From NCBI GenBank assembly GCA_030762895.1, contig CM061067.1, forward strand, positions 105,991,888-106,055,887: a DNA stretch of 64,000 bases, given 5' to 3'. Below, one piece after another: positions 33,221 through 45,499 of the stretch. Every line of letters starts with the position of its first letter. Within the stretch, counting starts at the first letter, position 1. Source of the stretch: Sophora flavescens. Taxonomy: Eukaryota > Streptophyta > Magnoliopsida > Fabales > Fabaceae. Below the pieces are notes generated by a model that saw only the letters and a list, made by a program, of their open reading frames with translations, was not told the DNA's origin and ran no database searches. The position numbers and the translations under genes are program-made.

Positions 33221-35935
33221 GGATCAACAAATCAAGCAACAAAAACAAACATATGAACCCATTCTTCACATTCAGAAAAACATTGAAACAAAACAAAACA
33301 GGATACCAGCGGCATTAGGTTCAAAATGCATACAGATCAATCCGTCAATCCATATTCATATTTTCAAATAATGATTGACACACAAACAAGTCACATTCCA
33401 TTCAACACCAATCAAACCGAAAATTAAAGAGCAAGTAAAATAAAACCTTGAACACAGATCGTGAACTTGGATAAAAACACACTCCCACAAATATTAAGAA
33501 TGTCCGGAAATAAAATTTGTAAATGATAGAAAATCACCTGAACACAGATCGTGAACTTGGAAGTGGGTTCCACTAAAGCTGCAAACTTGGAACCGGGTTC
33601 AACCGGAATGCGCCCACGTGATCATGTCACGCACCACGAGCCAGTGTGAAGCTCTTAGTATGAGACTTAATCATATTTAAAAAGGGATACCACCAAACAT
33701 GATATTGTCATGATGAGTAGGTGTTCCAAATGCACCAAGATAGAATTGCAACAATAATTCATAAAGGTTTCTAGAATATCATTGGTACTTAATTAGTGTG
33801 GTCGACATTAATATTATAAAAACTATATCTATATATAACAGACTCTAGAAGATCATTGGTACTTGATAAACCAATTCAACAATCACGGTTGTGAAATATG
33901 AAAAAAGTAAAATAAAATAGAACAAAATAACCACTAAACACTAACCAGAACTCGAGAAATATCGAAAATATGGGGTCCCTTTTCATACATCCTTCAATTG
34001 ATTTTCATTTTTGGGGACTATGCACAGAGATAATCAAATTATGAAGGCATGCTAAAATAAAATTGGAAAATTGAAGACTTTGACATATATTTTTTTATTG
34101 TTAAAAAAAATTAGAAAATTAAGTTCATCTCATCAAATAGACTTAAATATATTTGCCAAAGAAGAGGACCAACGTATACCTCACATAGAAATCTCACTTC
34201 AATACTTCAGTAGAGAGATAATGCACTCGTTGATCAACAATTAGGGTTGTATGTCAATTTATCTGTCATCATTGTGAGACATGCATGTTCCATAATACCA
34301 TTGAGTGAGTCCTCATCCAATTTCATGACATTTTCAATGAAATGTACAATGATGTGCAGTTAGTGGCATCTAAGCTTCTAATAGATGGTTGAATAAGTTT
34401 CAATTCGATGCTTGGCGAGTTCAATCACTCGTTTGCATCCAGAAATCCATAGAGGAGGAAAAAAAGGATGAAAACAAATATATGCAAATAGAATACTTAC
34501 AGCAAGAGGGACATACTCCATCATGTACCACCTATACTTGTCTGCTATTTGTTCTACATTTGACTTGCCATCTCCACATATGGAAAAATAAAGAATATAT
34601 CAAGCCTCATATGGAAGAACATATAGTAAGTTCCAAAAATGGGAATAACAATTCTTAACCGCAAACAAAGGTAGTCACATTATTAACTACAATCTACTGC
34701 AAATTGCCACATCAATTGATCAAGAAAGGCTTCACTACGCCACAATCTTTCTAACATTCCCTATACTATTCCCCTGTCAGGGCATATAGAACTAAAATGG
34801 ATCGACTAATTCTTGGCACATGCAGACGCTATATGATTAAAGCTAACTTCATCCCATTTTTAGTACACTACACTATGATTCTGTTATGTAATATATTGAT
34901 ATCACTAAGAGGTGCCATAGTGTGAGTGTTAGAATATCTATAAAACTGTTCAACCCTTTGTCACTTTCTCGGGTATTTTGATTGAGACTATGATGCTTAT
35001 TGAATCATTCATGACAACTTAACATTAAAACATAAAGCTAGTTCATGGGTACTCTTCACATTAACATATGCACACTTCTCTTTGTCAAGAAAACTTTTAA
35101 TTAATTTGACTTCACACCCAAGAGCATTCCATCATATAGCTATAGAATGACAACAAACTGTAACACAACTTATTCATAATTCAGTAAAGAGAAGGTTAAT
35201 TTAGGAAAAAATAAATAAAGAAAGAGATACAGAAAGCAATAATATTTCAGCAAGGTTTAGTAATGCCAATGGTTTAGTAATGCCCCAAATTTATGGCTGA
35301 CTTGGTGTGCTCCTTTTACAGAAAACAATCATATTTCAGCAATCAAAATGGCAAAATAATGTCAGGATGAGCAATCTGGTTGAGCAAGGTTTAGTAATGC
35401 CAATGGTTTAGTAATGCCACTGGTGTTCATCTTTGAGTATTTCCAACCACAACTTAAGGAAAGAATGGATACAAATGAGAAGTCAAATTTGTAACTAGAA
35501 AAAAAAAGGGTGAGAGATACGGAAGTTTGGTCACCCATGTCAATCAAAAAATGTATGTATCTTTGAATAGAAAGACCATGGTCAGAATGTAGCCATAAGG
35601 ACAAACCCCACTCTCACAAAATTGACTTGCTATCAAATGAGTAGCAAGGAAACAACCATATGTAGGAGCAAGGAAACTCACCTATGAAGAAGCGGGGGAG
35701 AAGAGAGGCACAAGGTAGTGTGTTATGGAGAGCTTCCAAATAACAAAAATCACAATCTTTAAAGTCAACAACCTGCAAAACTAGCAAAACAATCCCGCGA
35801 TGGCAACGACAGAGGGGTTGGGAAGAAAGGTCCCGCGATGGCAACGACAGTAGTGGTTGAAAAGGGTTTCGGTGGAGAAGGGAATGAAGCTAAGCAAGAA
35901 AAAAAGAGGAGGGAAGAAAGGTCCCGCGTTTAATT
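33221..35935. other. K1 5' non-coding region
   Basis: 2.7 kb of AT-rich sequence with no recognisable gene. It contains a duplicated block with GGTTTAGTAATGCCAATGG (about 35248 and 35390) and a direct repeat TCCCGCGATGGCAACGACAG at about 35802 and 35832. Probably the 5' flank of the transposase gene. Confidence 0.45.
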
Positions 35936-35939
35936 CCTT

Positions 35940-36190
35940 AGGTGTTCACCTAAGATAGCGTTTCCTTTAGGAAACGCTATCTTAGGTATCACCTAAGATA
36001 GCGTTTCCGTGTGGAACCGCTATCTTTTCCTAAGTGGCACTTTTAATAGCGGTTCCACACGGAAACGCTATCTTAGGTGATACCTAAGATAGCGTTTCCT
36101 AAAGGAAACGCTATTAAAAGTCCCCCCATCACTTTTAATAGCATTTCCACACGGAAATGTTATTAAAGGTGCGTTATTAAAAGTCTAATA
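35940..36190. repeat. K1 right subterminal repeats forming a long palindrome
   Basis: The sequence reads almost the same on both strands around a centre near 36032. Arms are built from CCTAAGATAGCGTTTCC and its complement GGAAACGCTATCTTAGG. Beyond the arms, AATAGC/ATTAAA units continue to the terminus. This matches the left subterminal motif core AGATAGCGTTT. Confidence 0.88.
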
Positions 36191-36200
36191 TGTTGTAGTG

Positions 36201-37010
36201 AAGTGCGCACCACATTCACAAGTAATTCATGCAATAGGAATTAAATCGAAAGCAAATTGAAATTAACAAGAAGTAAAATTTCAATTCATAACATAAAACA
36301 AATCTTGGGCATAGCCCCAATTCCTAGAAATAAAAAGACTACTCAAGCATTGTCATATTCATAGCAATCTTGATTAACAAAAGCATAAAAAGAAAACCTA
36401 AGAGAAGAGAAGAAATTGAGAAGAAGAGAAATCCTAGTTTTTGCCTAAGGTAGCAGCCCAAGGGATCCCTATTTTCGAGCCTCTAAGTCCTATTTATAAT
36501 GTAGGGTAACTTGAATCCCAAGCTGTTACAAAACCAGATCAAATCAACGATTAAAATTCCAGATATTGCGTGTCACAGGTAGTGATGCCCGTGGACGGCC
36601 AGTCGTGATGATTCCGTCTTGGAAAACTTGGCATTGATGGCCTGTCATGGTCGTGATGGCCATCACGGCTTGGTCGTGATGGCCATCACGGCCTGGTCGT
36701 GACAGGTTCTGACTTTTTCGTTCTTTTCTTTTCAGCCTTGCTCGATCATGGCTGTGAAGGCTGTCACGGCTAAGCTATGATGGGCTCTGTTTGGCTCATT
36801 TTTTCTTACTTTTCAAGCTCCGCCTTCATGCAAGCTCCAACATAAATTATCCCGAGCATTTTAATCCTCAATTCCTATATACAAACACCACAAAACCGTC
36901 TTACCCGTTCCAAGGTAAAAACTAATAAAAATCAAATTAAAAAAATATTTAAAATACATGAAAATCCATGCAACATGATAAAGAAATATGAGGTGTAATC
37001 ACACTCATCA
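36201..37010 (-). mobile_element. Solo LTR S1, part right of K1
   Basis: On the minus strand it starts TGATGAGTGTGATTACACC. A cluster of CACGGC/GTCGTGATGGCC inverted repeats lies at about 36580-36785. A TATA-like TATAAATAGG lies at 36489-36498 (minus). Followed on the plus strand by duplication AACGT. Confidence 0.8.
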
Positions 37011-37015
37011 AACGT

Positions 37016-37899
37016 CATCCCCTTCTCTGTATCAAATCCCTCTCTTTTATGTTGATTGTATGATGAATGATTTCTCCTCTTCTGTAACTGATTGAAACTC
37101 ATTAACCCATGATTTCATTAGCCATTAGAGGTGAATTATTGCCTTTATTTTCTTCAGTTTCAATTTTATGATTCAGTATATGAGCATAAAGCATTTTAAT
37201 CACTCTTTATTCCTTCACAAAGCTGTTACAGGCAACAAGCAGAAAGCCACATTTCTATTTTCCAATTATTTGTCTTTTTCCTTTTCTTTTTTATTTGTTC
37301 TTTTATTATTATTTTTATATTTGCTTTTATTTTTTATAATAATAATAAAAAAAAGGAGAATAAAATATGGTGTTACAAATCTCTTTCGTTCACTTATTTA
37401 ATAATAAATATATGGTTTAGATTTAAAGGATCGGTCCGCTACTTTTTTTTTCCAGGAGGAACTTAACTTGGGAGTGTTCAATTTCGGCTCAACAATTGAT
37501 GTGTCCAACCCTCACTGAACGAAACCAATTTGCTAAGATGAAATGTGTCCAACCCTCACATCATCCTTTCTAAAAAAATAAAATAAAATAAAAATAATAA
37601 TAATAGTAAATAATTTTTTATTTTCAGTAATTATTATTATTCAATGAATTTATATGTTTTTACACCTAAGCATCTTCTTTTACGTTATTTCACACGTATC
37701 AACTAGCTGATTAGCTAATTTTATCAAACACTTCCAATTTAAATCTGTTAGCTTATCATATTTAAGCTTTTCACTCCCAGCTTTGAAGTAGTGAATCAAT
37801 TATTCATCATTTAATTAGCTTTCAGCTAGTTATACAAAGTAGAGCCTATGTTGGTCGGGGTTGCAATTATTTAACATGCGATCCATATGTACATATATA
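37016..37899. other. AT-rich non-coding, no feature
   Basis: Contains short (A/T)n stretches such as 37325-37360. I looked for the missing 5' part of copia C1 here, where it should resume after the solo LTR, and did not find it. Confidence 0.5.
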
Positions 37900-38852
37900 G
37901 GGTACATATCAAGTGAGAGGACCTTATTTATATGAGAATGAGATGATCAAATCGTAGTCATTAAATCCAATCATAAATGATCAATATTAAAAGTTTAGTA
38001 GTGTTATTTGAACACTAGCTAGCGACACCTCCACTGTAGTGGCACTGTAGCGGTGACATTTTCGTAATTTTGACATTTTTTTTAAATATTTAGCTTTTTT
38101 GAGTACTAACTTGTTTAATCATTAACCATATAATGAACTGAATTAACCAAATATTTGCACGTGATTAACCAAATATTTACCTGGTTGTTGAAAATGATTG
38201 TTCAGGATGACCCATTAACCATATAATGAACTGAACTAACCAAAGATTTGCACGTGATTAATCATATATTTACATGTTTGTGGAAAATGATTGTAAGCTT
38301 CAGGATGACCCATTAACCATATATTGAACTGAATTAATCAAATATTTGCACGTGATTAACCAAATATTTACATGGTTGTGAAAAATGATTGTATGCTTCA
38401 GGATGACCCATTAACCATATAATGAACTGAATTAACCAAATATTTACACGTGATTAACCAAATATTTATATGGTTGTGGAAAATGATTGCAAGTTTCAGG
38501 ATGACCAATTAACCATATAATGAACTGAATTAACCAAATCTTTGTACGTGATTAACTAAATATTTGCACGTAATTAATAAAAAATATTAGTACTATAAAA
38601 AGATAAATAATTTTTTTAAAAAAATGGTCAATATTATGCCACCGCTATAGTGATGCTACAATGCCGGTGTCACTGGTGGGTGTCAAAAAAACATTTCTAT
38701 TAAAAGTTAGTTAAATGATTAAAAAGTCACATGCCAACTTATAAAAGTCACATGACTTTTTGTTCTAATCTTGACCATTCATGATCGGATCTAATAGCTA
38801 TGATTTGCTCCTCTTACTCTCACATAAATAAGGCCCTCTCACTTGATATGTC

Positions 38853-38854
<2 letters not shown>
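37900..38854. mobile_element. Non-autonomous inverted-repeat element, Mutator-like
   Basis: The left end GGGTACATATCAAGTGAGAG and the right end (inverse of GGGACATATCAAGTGAGAGG) start inverted arms of about 95 bp. Flanks ACATATATA and ATATATATA agree at 8 of 9 bases, a plausible 9-bp duplication, although the site is AT-repeat. No coding sequence. The interior is mostly tandem repeats. Confidence 0.72.
38120..38585. repeat. Tandem repeat, about 97-bp unit, five copies
   Basis: Units start at 38120, 38213, 38311, 38409 and 38506 with CATTAACCATATAATGAACT or a close variant and contain CACGTGATTAACCAAATATTT. The last copy is partial. Confidence 0.92.

Positions 38855-38903
<49 letters not shown>
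38855..38903. repeat. (AT)n microsatellite
   Basis: About 24 AT units directly at the right end of the inverted-repeat element. Confidence 0.9.
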
Positions 38904-38907
<4 letters not shown>

Positions 38908-38999
38908 TTGACTTTGAGTATTCAATTGTCTATAATTTGAAGGCTTAAAAATTTCAAAGTTAGGTGTGTGACAAAATTATTTGAATCTTAAATTGCCTA

Positions 39000-40032
39000 A
39001 GTTTATTGTTTTTATTTGATGGGCCTTAGATGCATTTTATGACTTTGGGTTTAAATTTGACTTGATTGCAATTTTCAGCTTTATTGGCATCTTTACATAG
39101 CTTCTATATTTTGACCATAACTTTGCTTTAGATACTGAAAAGATCACGAACTTTTATATTATAGAAAACTAGGAATACTAGATGGGATAAAGGTCTACAG
39201 CTTTCATGAAGTGCTCAAGAGAGGACATGATTAGAATTGTAAAATTTGTTCATTTGTTCTAAATTATAGGGAGTAGAAACGAACATAGAGAGGATGCTAC
39301 ACTTTTTTCTTCTATGTGAGAGCTTTCGCTTCATCTTTTCCTTCTCCTTCTTTCATTTTTTTTTCTTCAATTTTGATTTACATTTCTTTGTTCCTCCCTC
39401 CCATCCATGGAGGGCTAGATTCCATTAATCAATCTTAGGGATTGACAACATCCTGATGTTTAATTCTGAAATTTTGCTTTGATTTCATTTTCATTTGTTA
39501 ATCTTGTTTCTTTTCTTTTCTTCTTAGTTGATCATTCCTAGATCGAATGACTTCATTTTATTTAGATTTCATTTAGATGATGCATCATCAGTACAGTTTT
39601 GGGGTTGAAATTATGGAGATCAAATAATGCAGTAAAGGCATTTGATGAATTGATTAACTTGATTGAATTATGATTCTTAGTTTCAACTCGGATTAAAAGG
39701 TTGTTTAATTCGTTTTCCTCAATTAATAGTATGTTAGCTGGTCATGAAGTGTAGAATTTGTAGATCATATTGAGGGTCTCTTAATGTGATCTAATGTCAA
39801 CGACTTAATAAGAGAATGAGTTTTAGTGATTAATAATGGATTAAAATTAAAAATTATCAATTTCCCTTGGATTGATTGTTTTTATATTATAGTTTTTCAA
39901 TCTAATTATGAAAACCGGCCCCCATCACCTAATTGAATGAATGATTTTGGGATTGGTCATTGGAAACGACTAGGGTTGATTTCATATACTACAAGTAAGG
40001 GTACTAACTCGATTTTGTAATTTGGGGGGTTT
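39000..40032 (+). mobile_element. Diverged LTR relic related to the A1 LTR
   Basis: Collinear, weakly similar blocks to the A1 LTR: CTTTCATGAAG with AACTTTTATATTATAG near 39150, CCATGGAGGGCTAGATT near 39404, and the terminal TACTACAAG...GATTTTGTAATTTG near 39987. No sharp ends, no partner. Confidence 0.5.
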
Positions 40033-41080
40033 TGATGGCCATAAAAGAGCAAATATATATCCCAATACAAAATATTGTCATACTAAACTCTATCAATTCC
40101 CAACTTCCCATTGCATTGAGCAATATTTGATAAGAAGATAAGGCTAAACATCAGCTAGGACTTGGGGCCTCGTTGGCTTCCCGCCCTAGCTCTACTCTAT
40201 CGCATGCCACAACCACCCTATTCGTGTACCACCGGACTGACCAATGAGACCGCAACACGGTCTGCAAGGAGACCAGTACAAATGTGTTCATACAATACAA
40301 ATTTGATAATAATTTAGAGTTTAGCATTTTAGATCTCCACCCTTAAAACCGATATAAGGGTAACAAAGTCTAAAGTAGCCAAGATGATAGAAACGCATAC
40401 AAAATTGAGTGGAACTGTTGGATGTGGGCAATCTGATTGGACTTGAAAAGATAAGGACCAGAAGGAACCAAAAAAGAGAAAAGAAATTACTAGTGCTATG
40501 CAGGAATCCCAAAATGGGTCACATAAACATTTATTTAAAGGACCCAACTATATCCCCCTTGATTTTTTCTTCACACAACATGGACCGTTTTCTTCTGTAT
40601 TTGTTATCCCTAAATTATCCTTCGTATAATGGATATTTTACATCGTGATATTTTATATATCAGAAAATTAAATTTTGGATATGTAAAATTTTATGAAAGG
40701 CCAGTTTGCACATCCAGCAATTAAATTCTGGATGTGTAAAAAATTTTACACGTTCGAAAATTAAATTCCATACGTGAAAATTTTACGAAAGTCCATTTTA
40801 CACATCATGAAATAAATTCCGGATGTGTAAAATTTTACAAGTCCGGAAATTAATTTAAGGCAACTCTAAAAACATACGAATTGTCATTTTACACATTCGA
40901 ATTTTAATTTCTTGAATGTCATTTTACATTTATTTGTCCAGAATAAAGAATGACTCCATAATGGGATGATCGACATATTTGGAAAAGAAAAATAAAAAAA
41001 TTCACACCTCGTGTGTGGAGAAAAAATCAAATGCCAAAAAGCAACAGCCTTATTTAAACCTGAGGTGCCTGTTCGGCCCA
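40033..41080. repeat. Non-coding, with short inverted/tandem GGATGTGTAAAATTTTAC repeats
   Basis: From about 40660 to 40925 the motif TTAAATTCCGGATGTGTAAA and its complement recur in both orientations. This is probably a foldback-type dispersed repeat. 40033-40650 shows nothing I can name. Confidence 0.5.
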
Positions 41081-41248
41081 ATTTAAAGAAGACATCACAT
41101 ATTTAACTGGGTTCAATATGTGATTACAGGATAAAAGGATAAATCAAGTTTCTTTTGTTGTTATAACTATATGACAAGCCAAACCACAATATGGAATTAG
41201 TATAATGACAAGAACAATTACAGCATTAGGCAAGAAAATCTGGTATCA

Positions 41249-44200
41249 TTAATCATCTGGAGATGGAGCAACTGTGGGTGATGGTGAAGGAACACCTGTT
41301 TGATCAACCCGCATAAATCCAAATTTCTTGATGAGCTCATTGGCAATTAGTTCATTAGCACTGTCTGTGGGGTGGTACTCATCCCAAAATACGTACTTGC
41401 TTCTATCTTTGCACAGTTTTGATGCAGGTAAACATGTAAGAGCTGGTCGAATATTCCCGAAGGAGCAACATGGTGAATCTGAGTTCTGGAATCCTACATT
41501 TAAAAAGTGATCCAATTGAAATAATTCTAAGCACACCAGCAAATATCTTTCAATTTTGTAAACATATAAAACTTCCAAGATATTATCGTCACACTCCTTG
41601 CATTTCTTTTAAGTGTTGCACTGACAGTATCAAAGTCATTTGAATAATTGCCAATGGTTTAATGACAAGTACAATCAAATTGGATAATTTTTCAGACAAC
41701 TTTATTTTAATAATGCAAAAATATTTATAATTTGCATTATAAAAATCAAAGTTGTCTAGAAGAATTAAATAAAGACCTGCTGTCCTAAAAAATGGTATCT
41801 CGATGTCTCCTAGCAATCAAATATTGAGGATGTACATAAGTATTAACGAGTTATAATTTTATTTAATAAGTGGCAAATTGTTATTGGTTGTAGACGGGGA
41901 ATGTGACAGAGAAGTGGGACAAAAGATCTCCGTTCAGAAGAATTATTCACTAAATATTTTCATAGTTTATGGCATATGCATCAAGTCGGTGAGGAAAATA
42001 ATATGTTTACTTACCATACTTGGTTGGGTTGTTAATGACATTGTTAACAACATCATATGCATCTCCAAATCTGTAGCTTGAATTGGGAAGTTGCTTCACC
42101 AGGTCATCTATTAACTTGCTCCCAGCTTTATTAAAGCTAATAGCCAGCTTGTTTGTTCTATCTTGACAATTCCCAGATATACTGAGTACCCTTTGAAGGG
42201 GAATGCAGCCCATTGGACCTAGCCCAAACACCATCAGCTGCCTTGCTCCTAAGCTATGCAGTAGCTAAATAGTGACAAAGGACATTTGGTTATACTAATT
42301 TGAAGGAAGGAGTTAAACTAATCATTTAGTTCTTATATGTGATCCTAGTTTTGAATTTGGTGCTGTACGTGAAAATTTTTGAAATGATTCCCATATGTAT
42401 AATTAATTTTAACTTGTTATTGGTGTTATAATGTCGTTTGTTGGAATTAAAGTATATAGACAAAATTAAAAATGAATGTCATATATAGGGATCAAATTCA
42501 AAATTGGTTGATCCCTATATATGATAATTATTTTTTAATTTGTTCTTTATACATTATAATCATTTTTAATTTTGTCCTTATACATATAATCATTTTTAAT
42601 TTGATTCATATATTTCAACTCCAACAAATAACATTATAACACAAATAAACAATAAAGACTAAATTAAAAATAATTACGAATCGATTTAAAAAAATTTCAC
42701 CCGTAAGAACCAAATTGAAAATAAACTAAAGAAACAAAGAAGGAGAAGAATGTGTTGGAGTAGATTAAATAAACCTTCAGTTGTTCTCCTAGTGTTCCTA
42801 TCAAGTAGTCGATGAAGGTTTCATCATTGTATGTCCATGAATCACTGTAAACAGGCATCAAGTAGTTGTTGATGAAGTCATTGCTGCCTAAAGCAACAAC
42901 GTAACGAGCTCCCTGGAAAAACTTGTCTGCCTCCTCCTTTCCAATTTTGCTTTTTATTAGTGTTTGTGTCCCCAGAAACAGCTCAATTTGTTTGTAAAGA
43001 GAAAGTCTTTGAATCTGCAAAACGAATGATTGTTCATTCAAAATATATCAGCATCTTGCTTTGCTCACAAATTAAAATGGATATATGACAAATTATATGT
43101 AAGTTTACACTAGCAACTTACAAAATAGCTGCCAGTTTCATTCAATACACCACCACCCCCAGAAGCATAATTCACCCCATTTTCCAGTATAACATCTTCA
43201 GATAAAGATGGGTCCATAAATGCTGGAGGCCTGGGGAGGCCCATCTTATCACCTGAACATGTAAAATATCAGTGTGCTTGCTGTCTCAGACAATAGCAGT
43301 GTGCTTTAACAGAACAAAGTCAACAAACCATAATTTCAGATTTGTTCACTTCAAAGATTGCTCAACACAACATGAAAATTCTTTGGCAACCATAAATAAC
43401 AGTGAATCACCATTTTTGTCTCTAAAATTGTAGGCCAATAACTCATTGGTATCTCACATTAAAAAATAGATAAAAACCTTCCCAAAACAATTATGGAATT
43501 TATAATACATTTAGACACGAAAATTGAGAAGTAGAAACTTTTTCACGTTTGCCAAAGAAAAATTCGTAGGTGTTCAGATAGAATGAAAAAGTTCTTAATC
43601 TCTGTCATTTATTATGCATTAAGGCGAAACTAGAAGATTTTTACAAGGAGGGTCAAGTTAAAGAATTTATATTTTTTAAAAAGAAAATTACATATAAAAA
43701 ACTTACTTTTTAAGAATTTTGAGTTACTTATAATTACTTTACCTCCAAACTACCCGGTACTACTAAATGTATACCACCTAAATTATAAAATTAAAAATGT
43801 TTAGAAGACAATAATTACCCAGAGCTTAGGCGGAACACAATGAATGACAGGAAAAAAATTAAACTTTTTCCTGAGTACCTAAGAATTTTTCACAAAGAAT
43901 GCAAAGAAGGTTGGAATCAAAGCAAAACAAGCAGCAATTTATGGCCCTTCATGATAATTTACCAGCCTACATGCCGGTAAAAATTGAGTTATTTTTTGTA
44001 GAGTTTAATTGGTATTCACTATCAATTAAAAGTAATGCATATCATGATCTATGATTGATCGACAGTGTAAAAAACTGACTGAAGATGTCAATTCATCGCA
44101 TTTTGGTATGCTCAACTGGCTCCAAATTATGAGCATGCTAAATAAAAAGTGAAAAGATTTATTACCTATGATATCAGCAACTGTTCGACCATTAGTAAAC

Positions 44201-44403
44201 CTCCCATTAGGGAGCCCGCTGCCAAAATCAATACCATACCATGGCAAACTTGCCTGAGCAAGGCTTTTGGAGAGGTACTTGTTATTTCCAACGTCCGATA
44301 GGGAGTCCCCAAAAATGAACTGCACCATCTTGCAATCGCATCTTTCAAGACCAATTCCAAAAATGGTAGCTATTATAACAACTAGCGCCAGATTGAACTT
44401 CAT
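41249..44403 (-). CDS. GDSL esterase/lipase, intact five-exon gene
   Basis: Exons on the minus strand: 44403-44166, 43252-43122, 43014-42775, 42264-42015 and 41493-41249. All introns are GT-AG and the phases join to give 367 residues. Residues 1-24 (MKFNLALVVIIATIFGIGLE...) form a signal peptide, so the enzyme is probably secreted. SGNH hydrolase blocks: I FGDSLSDVGNN (catalytic Ser), II NYASGGGG, III ALGSNDFINNY, V WDEYHPTD (catalytic Asp and His). The C-terminal tail is Ser/Pro-rich. Overall sequence resembles Arabidopsis At1g74460. The substrate is not predictable; relatives hydrolyse acyl esters, some in cutin or wax metabolism. Start chosen at the ATG giving a signal peptide. No frameshift or missing catalytic residue. 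It is the only intact host gene in the window. Confidence 0.95.
42321..42722. mobile_element. Foldback MITE-like repeat in intron 3 of the GDSL gene
   Basis: Left sequence (GAATTTGGTGCTGTACGTGAAAA, then GTTATTGGTGTTATAATG) is an imperfect inverted copy of the right sequence (CATTATAACAC, then TTTCACCCGTAAGAACCAAATTG). A central palindrome ATATATAGGGATCAA/TTGATCCCTATATAT lies at 42483-42523. It accounts for most of the 510-bp intron. Confidence 0.6.
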
Positions 44404-44502
44404 GTTTTTGTCTAACAAATTATGATTTCTACAAGGATCTTCTCAAGTTAATTATACCTCTAGCAGAAATGGTCTGAGGTTAATTGCAAGCATTTGGGTT
44501 TG

Positions 44503-44510
44503 TTTTTATA
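44503..44510 (-). promoter_or_regulatory. Probable TATA box of the GDSL gene
   Basis: Minus strand TATAAAAA about 100 bp upstream of the start codon, giving a predicted 5' UTR of about 70 bases. Confidence 0.5.
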
Positions 44511-44957
44511 ATAATAGTTAGGAATTTTCTAAAACATAGAATGGTGAGATTGTACCAAGTGTGGTAAGGACAGCTAGAGGGAGAAAATAAGTCATTGGCA
44601 ATAGACGGAAGTAGATTGTTTGATATACCAACTATTACTGATTCAAACCTACTGCAACTACCCGTATATTCTGTTACAGCTTTGTGAACGCAGAAGTCCT
44701 TAAGACCACAAATCAATACTGAAGTCATGATTTTATTTATTTAATTACGTGCAATTTTGGGTGATAAACTCATTATTTAATTTGTCCATATTGCTACTTA
44801 AAATCCATTGGAGTAGAACACTTTCACATTACAAAAATAAAATGCATACCAAAACACTCATCAATTTTTTAAAAGAGCTAGAATACTTAGATACAGTTCC
44901 TCACATACTATTAGTATTGTTCTTCAATCACAACAACACGTGGACTATTTTTTTAAA
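44511..44957. other. Upstream region of the GDSL gene
   Basis: AT-rich, no other gene seen. Presumed promoter of the GDSL gene. Confidence 0.4.
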
Positions 44958-45110
44958 AGGCTAAAATATATTTTTGATCCTTTATTTTTTAAAAGATTTT
45001 TTTTGGTTCTTAATCTTCTAACGCTACACAAACAGATCATTTCCGTGTCAACTTTGTTACAACAGACCTTACTATGAGCTGAAGTGATCGTTAACTCTCC
45101 CTCATGGCAT
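44958..45110. repeat. Isolated Mutator-like terminal repeat
   Basis: GGCTAAAATATATTTTTGAT followed by CCTTTATTTTTTAAAAG closely resembles the left arm of the element at 5816. I find no right arm downstream, so this is a truncated end. Confidence 0.55.
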
Positions 45111-45499
45111 ATGAAATGTCATAGTAGTGTGGCACATGGACTTTATTGTTGGAAGAAGTTGTATTCATTTCCAAATTAAAAAGACCATCTTCTTCCCCAT
45201 GGAGGAGAAATATATGGTCATTGTTAAACAGATGAAAAGGACTAAGTCTTTACAAAACTCATTAAGCTGCAGTAGGAGATGGTTGAAGTTGTTCATGGTT
45301 TTTTTTATATGCCAAAAAATGAATTAATAATTAGATACAAAGGGTATCCAAACTCATATACAGAGAGACAATATTCAAGGGAGTTAGCAATGTAGCTAAT
45401 CAACCCAAATTACAGGAAACCACTGCCACAAGAGAAGAGGGTCCTAACTTTAAGGTTGAAGACTGCATTAGCACCCCACCCACCAAAAAATAGGCTAAC

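Larger units (their letters stand above)
19691..36200 (-). mobile_element. CACTA (En/Spm) transposon K1 with nested insertion
   Basis: Ends are CACTACAACA (19691-19700) and TGTTGTAGTG (36191-36200), perfect inverted termini of the CACTA class, flanked by 3-bp duplications AAG (19688-19690 and 36201-36203). Subterminal repeats based on AGATAGCGTTTCC or AGATAGCGTTTGT lie at both ends. It encodes, on the minus strand, a TNP2-type transposase and a second gene with Transposase_24 and Ulp1-like parts. It is 16.5 kb including the 5.1-kb A2. Both genes carry frameshifts, so it is probably no longer autonomous. It lies inside solo LTR S1. Confidence 0.95.

Noticed and set aside
38120..38585. CRISPR-like array
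   Set aside because: The repeats are head-to-tail units without unique spacers, in eukaryotic DNA.
39000..40032. Complete solo LTR
   Set aside because: Similarity to the A1 LTR is patchy and no terminal dinucleotides or duplication could be set.
45127..45327. Small ORF between the GDSL gene and LINE scrap
   Set aside because: No recognisable family, no splice or promoter context.
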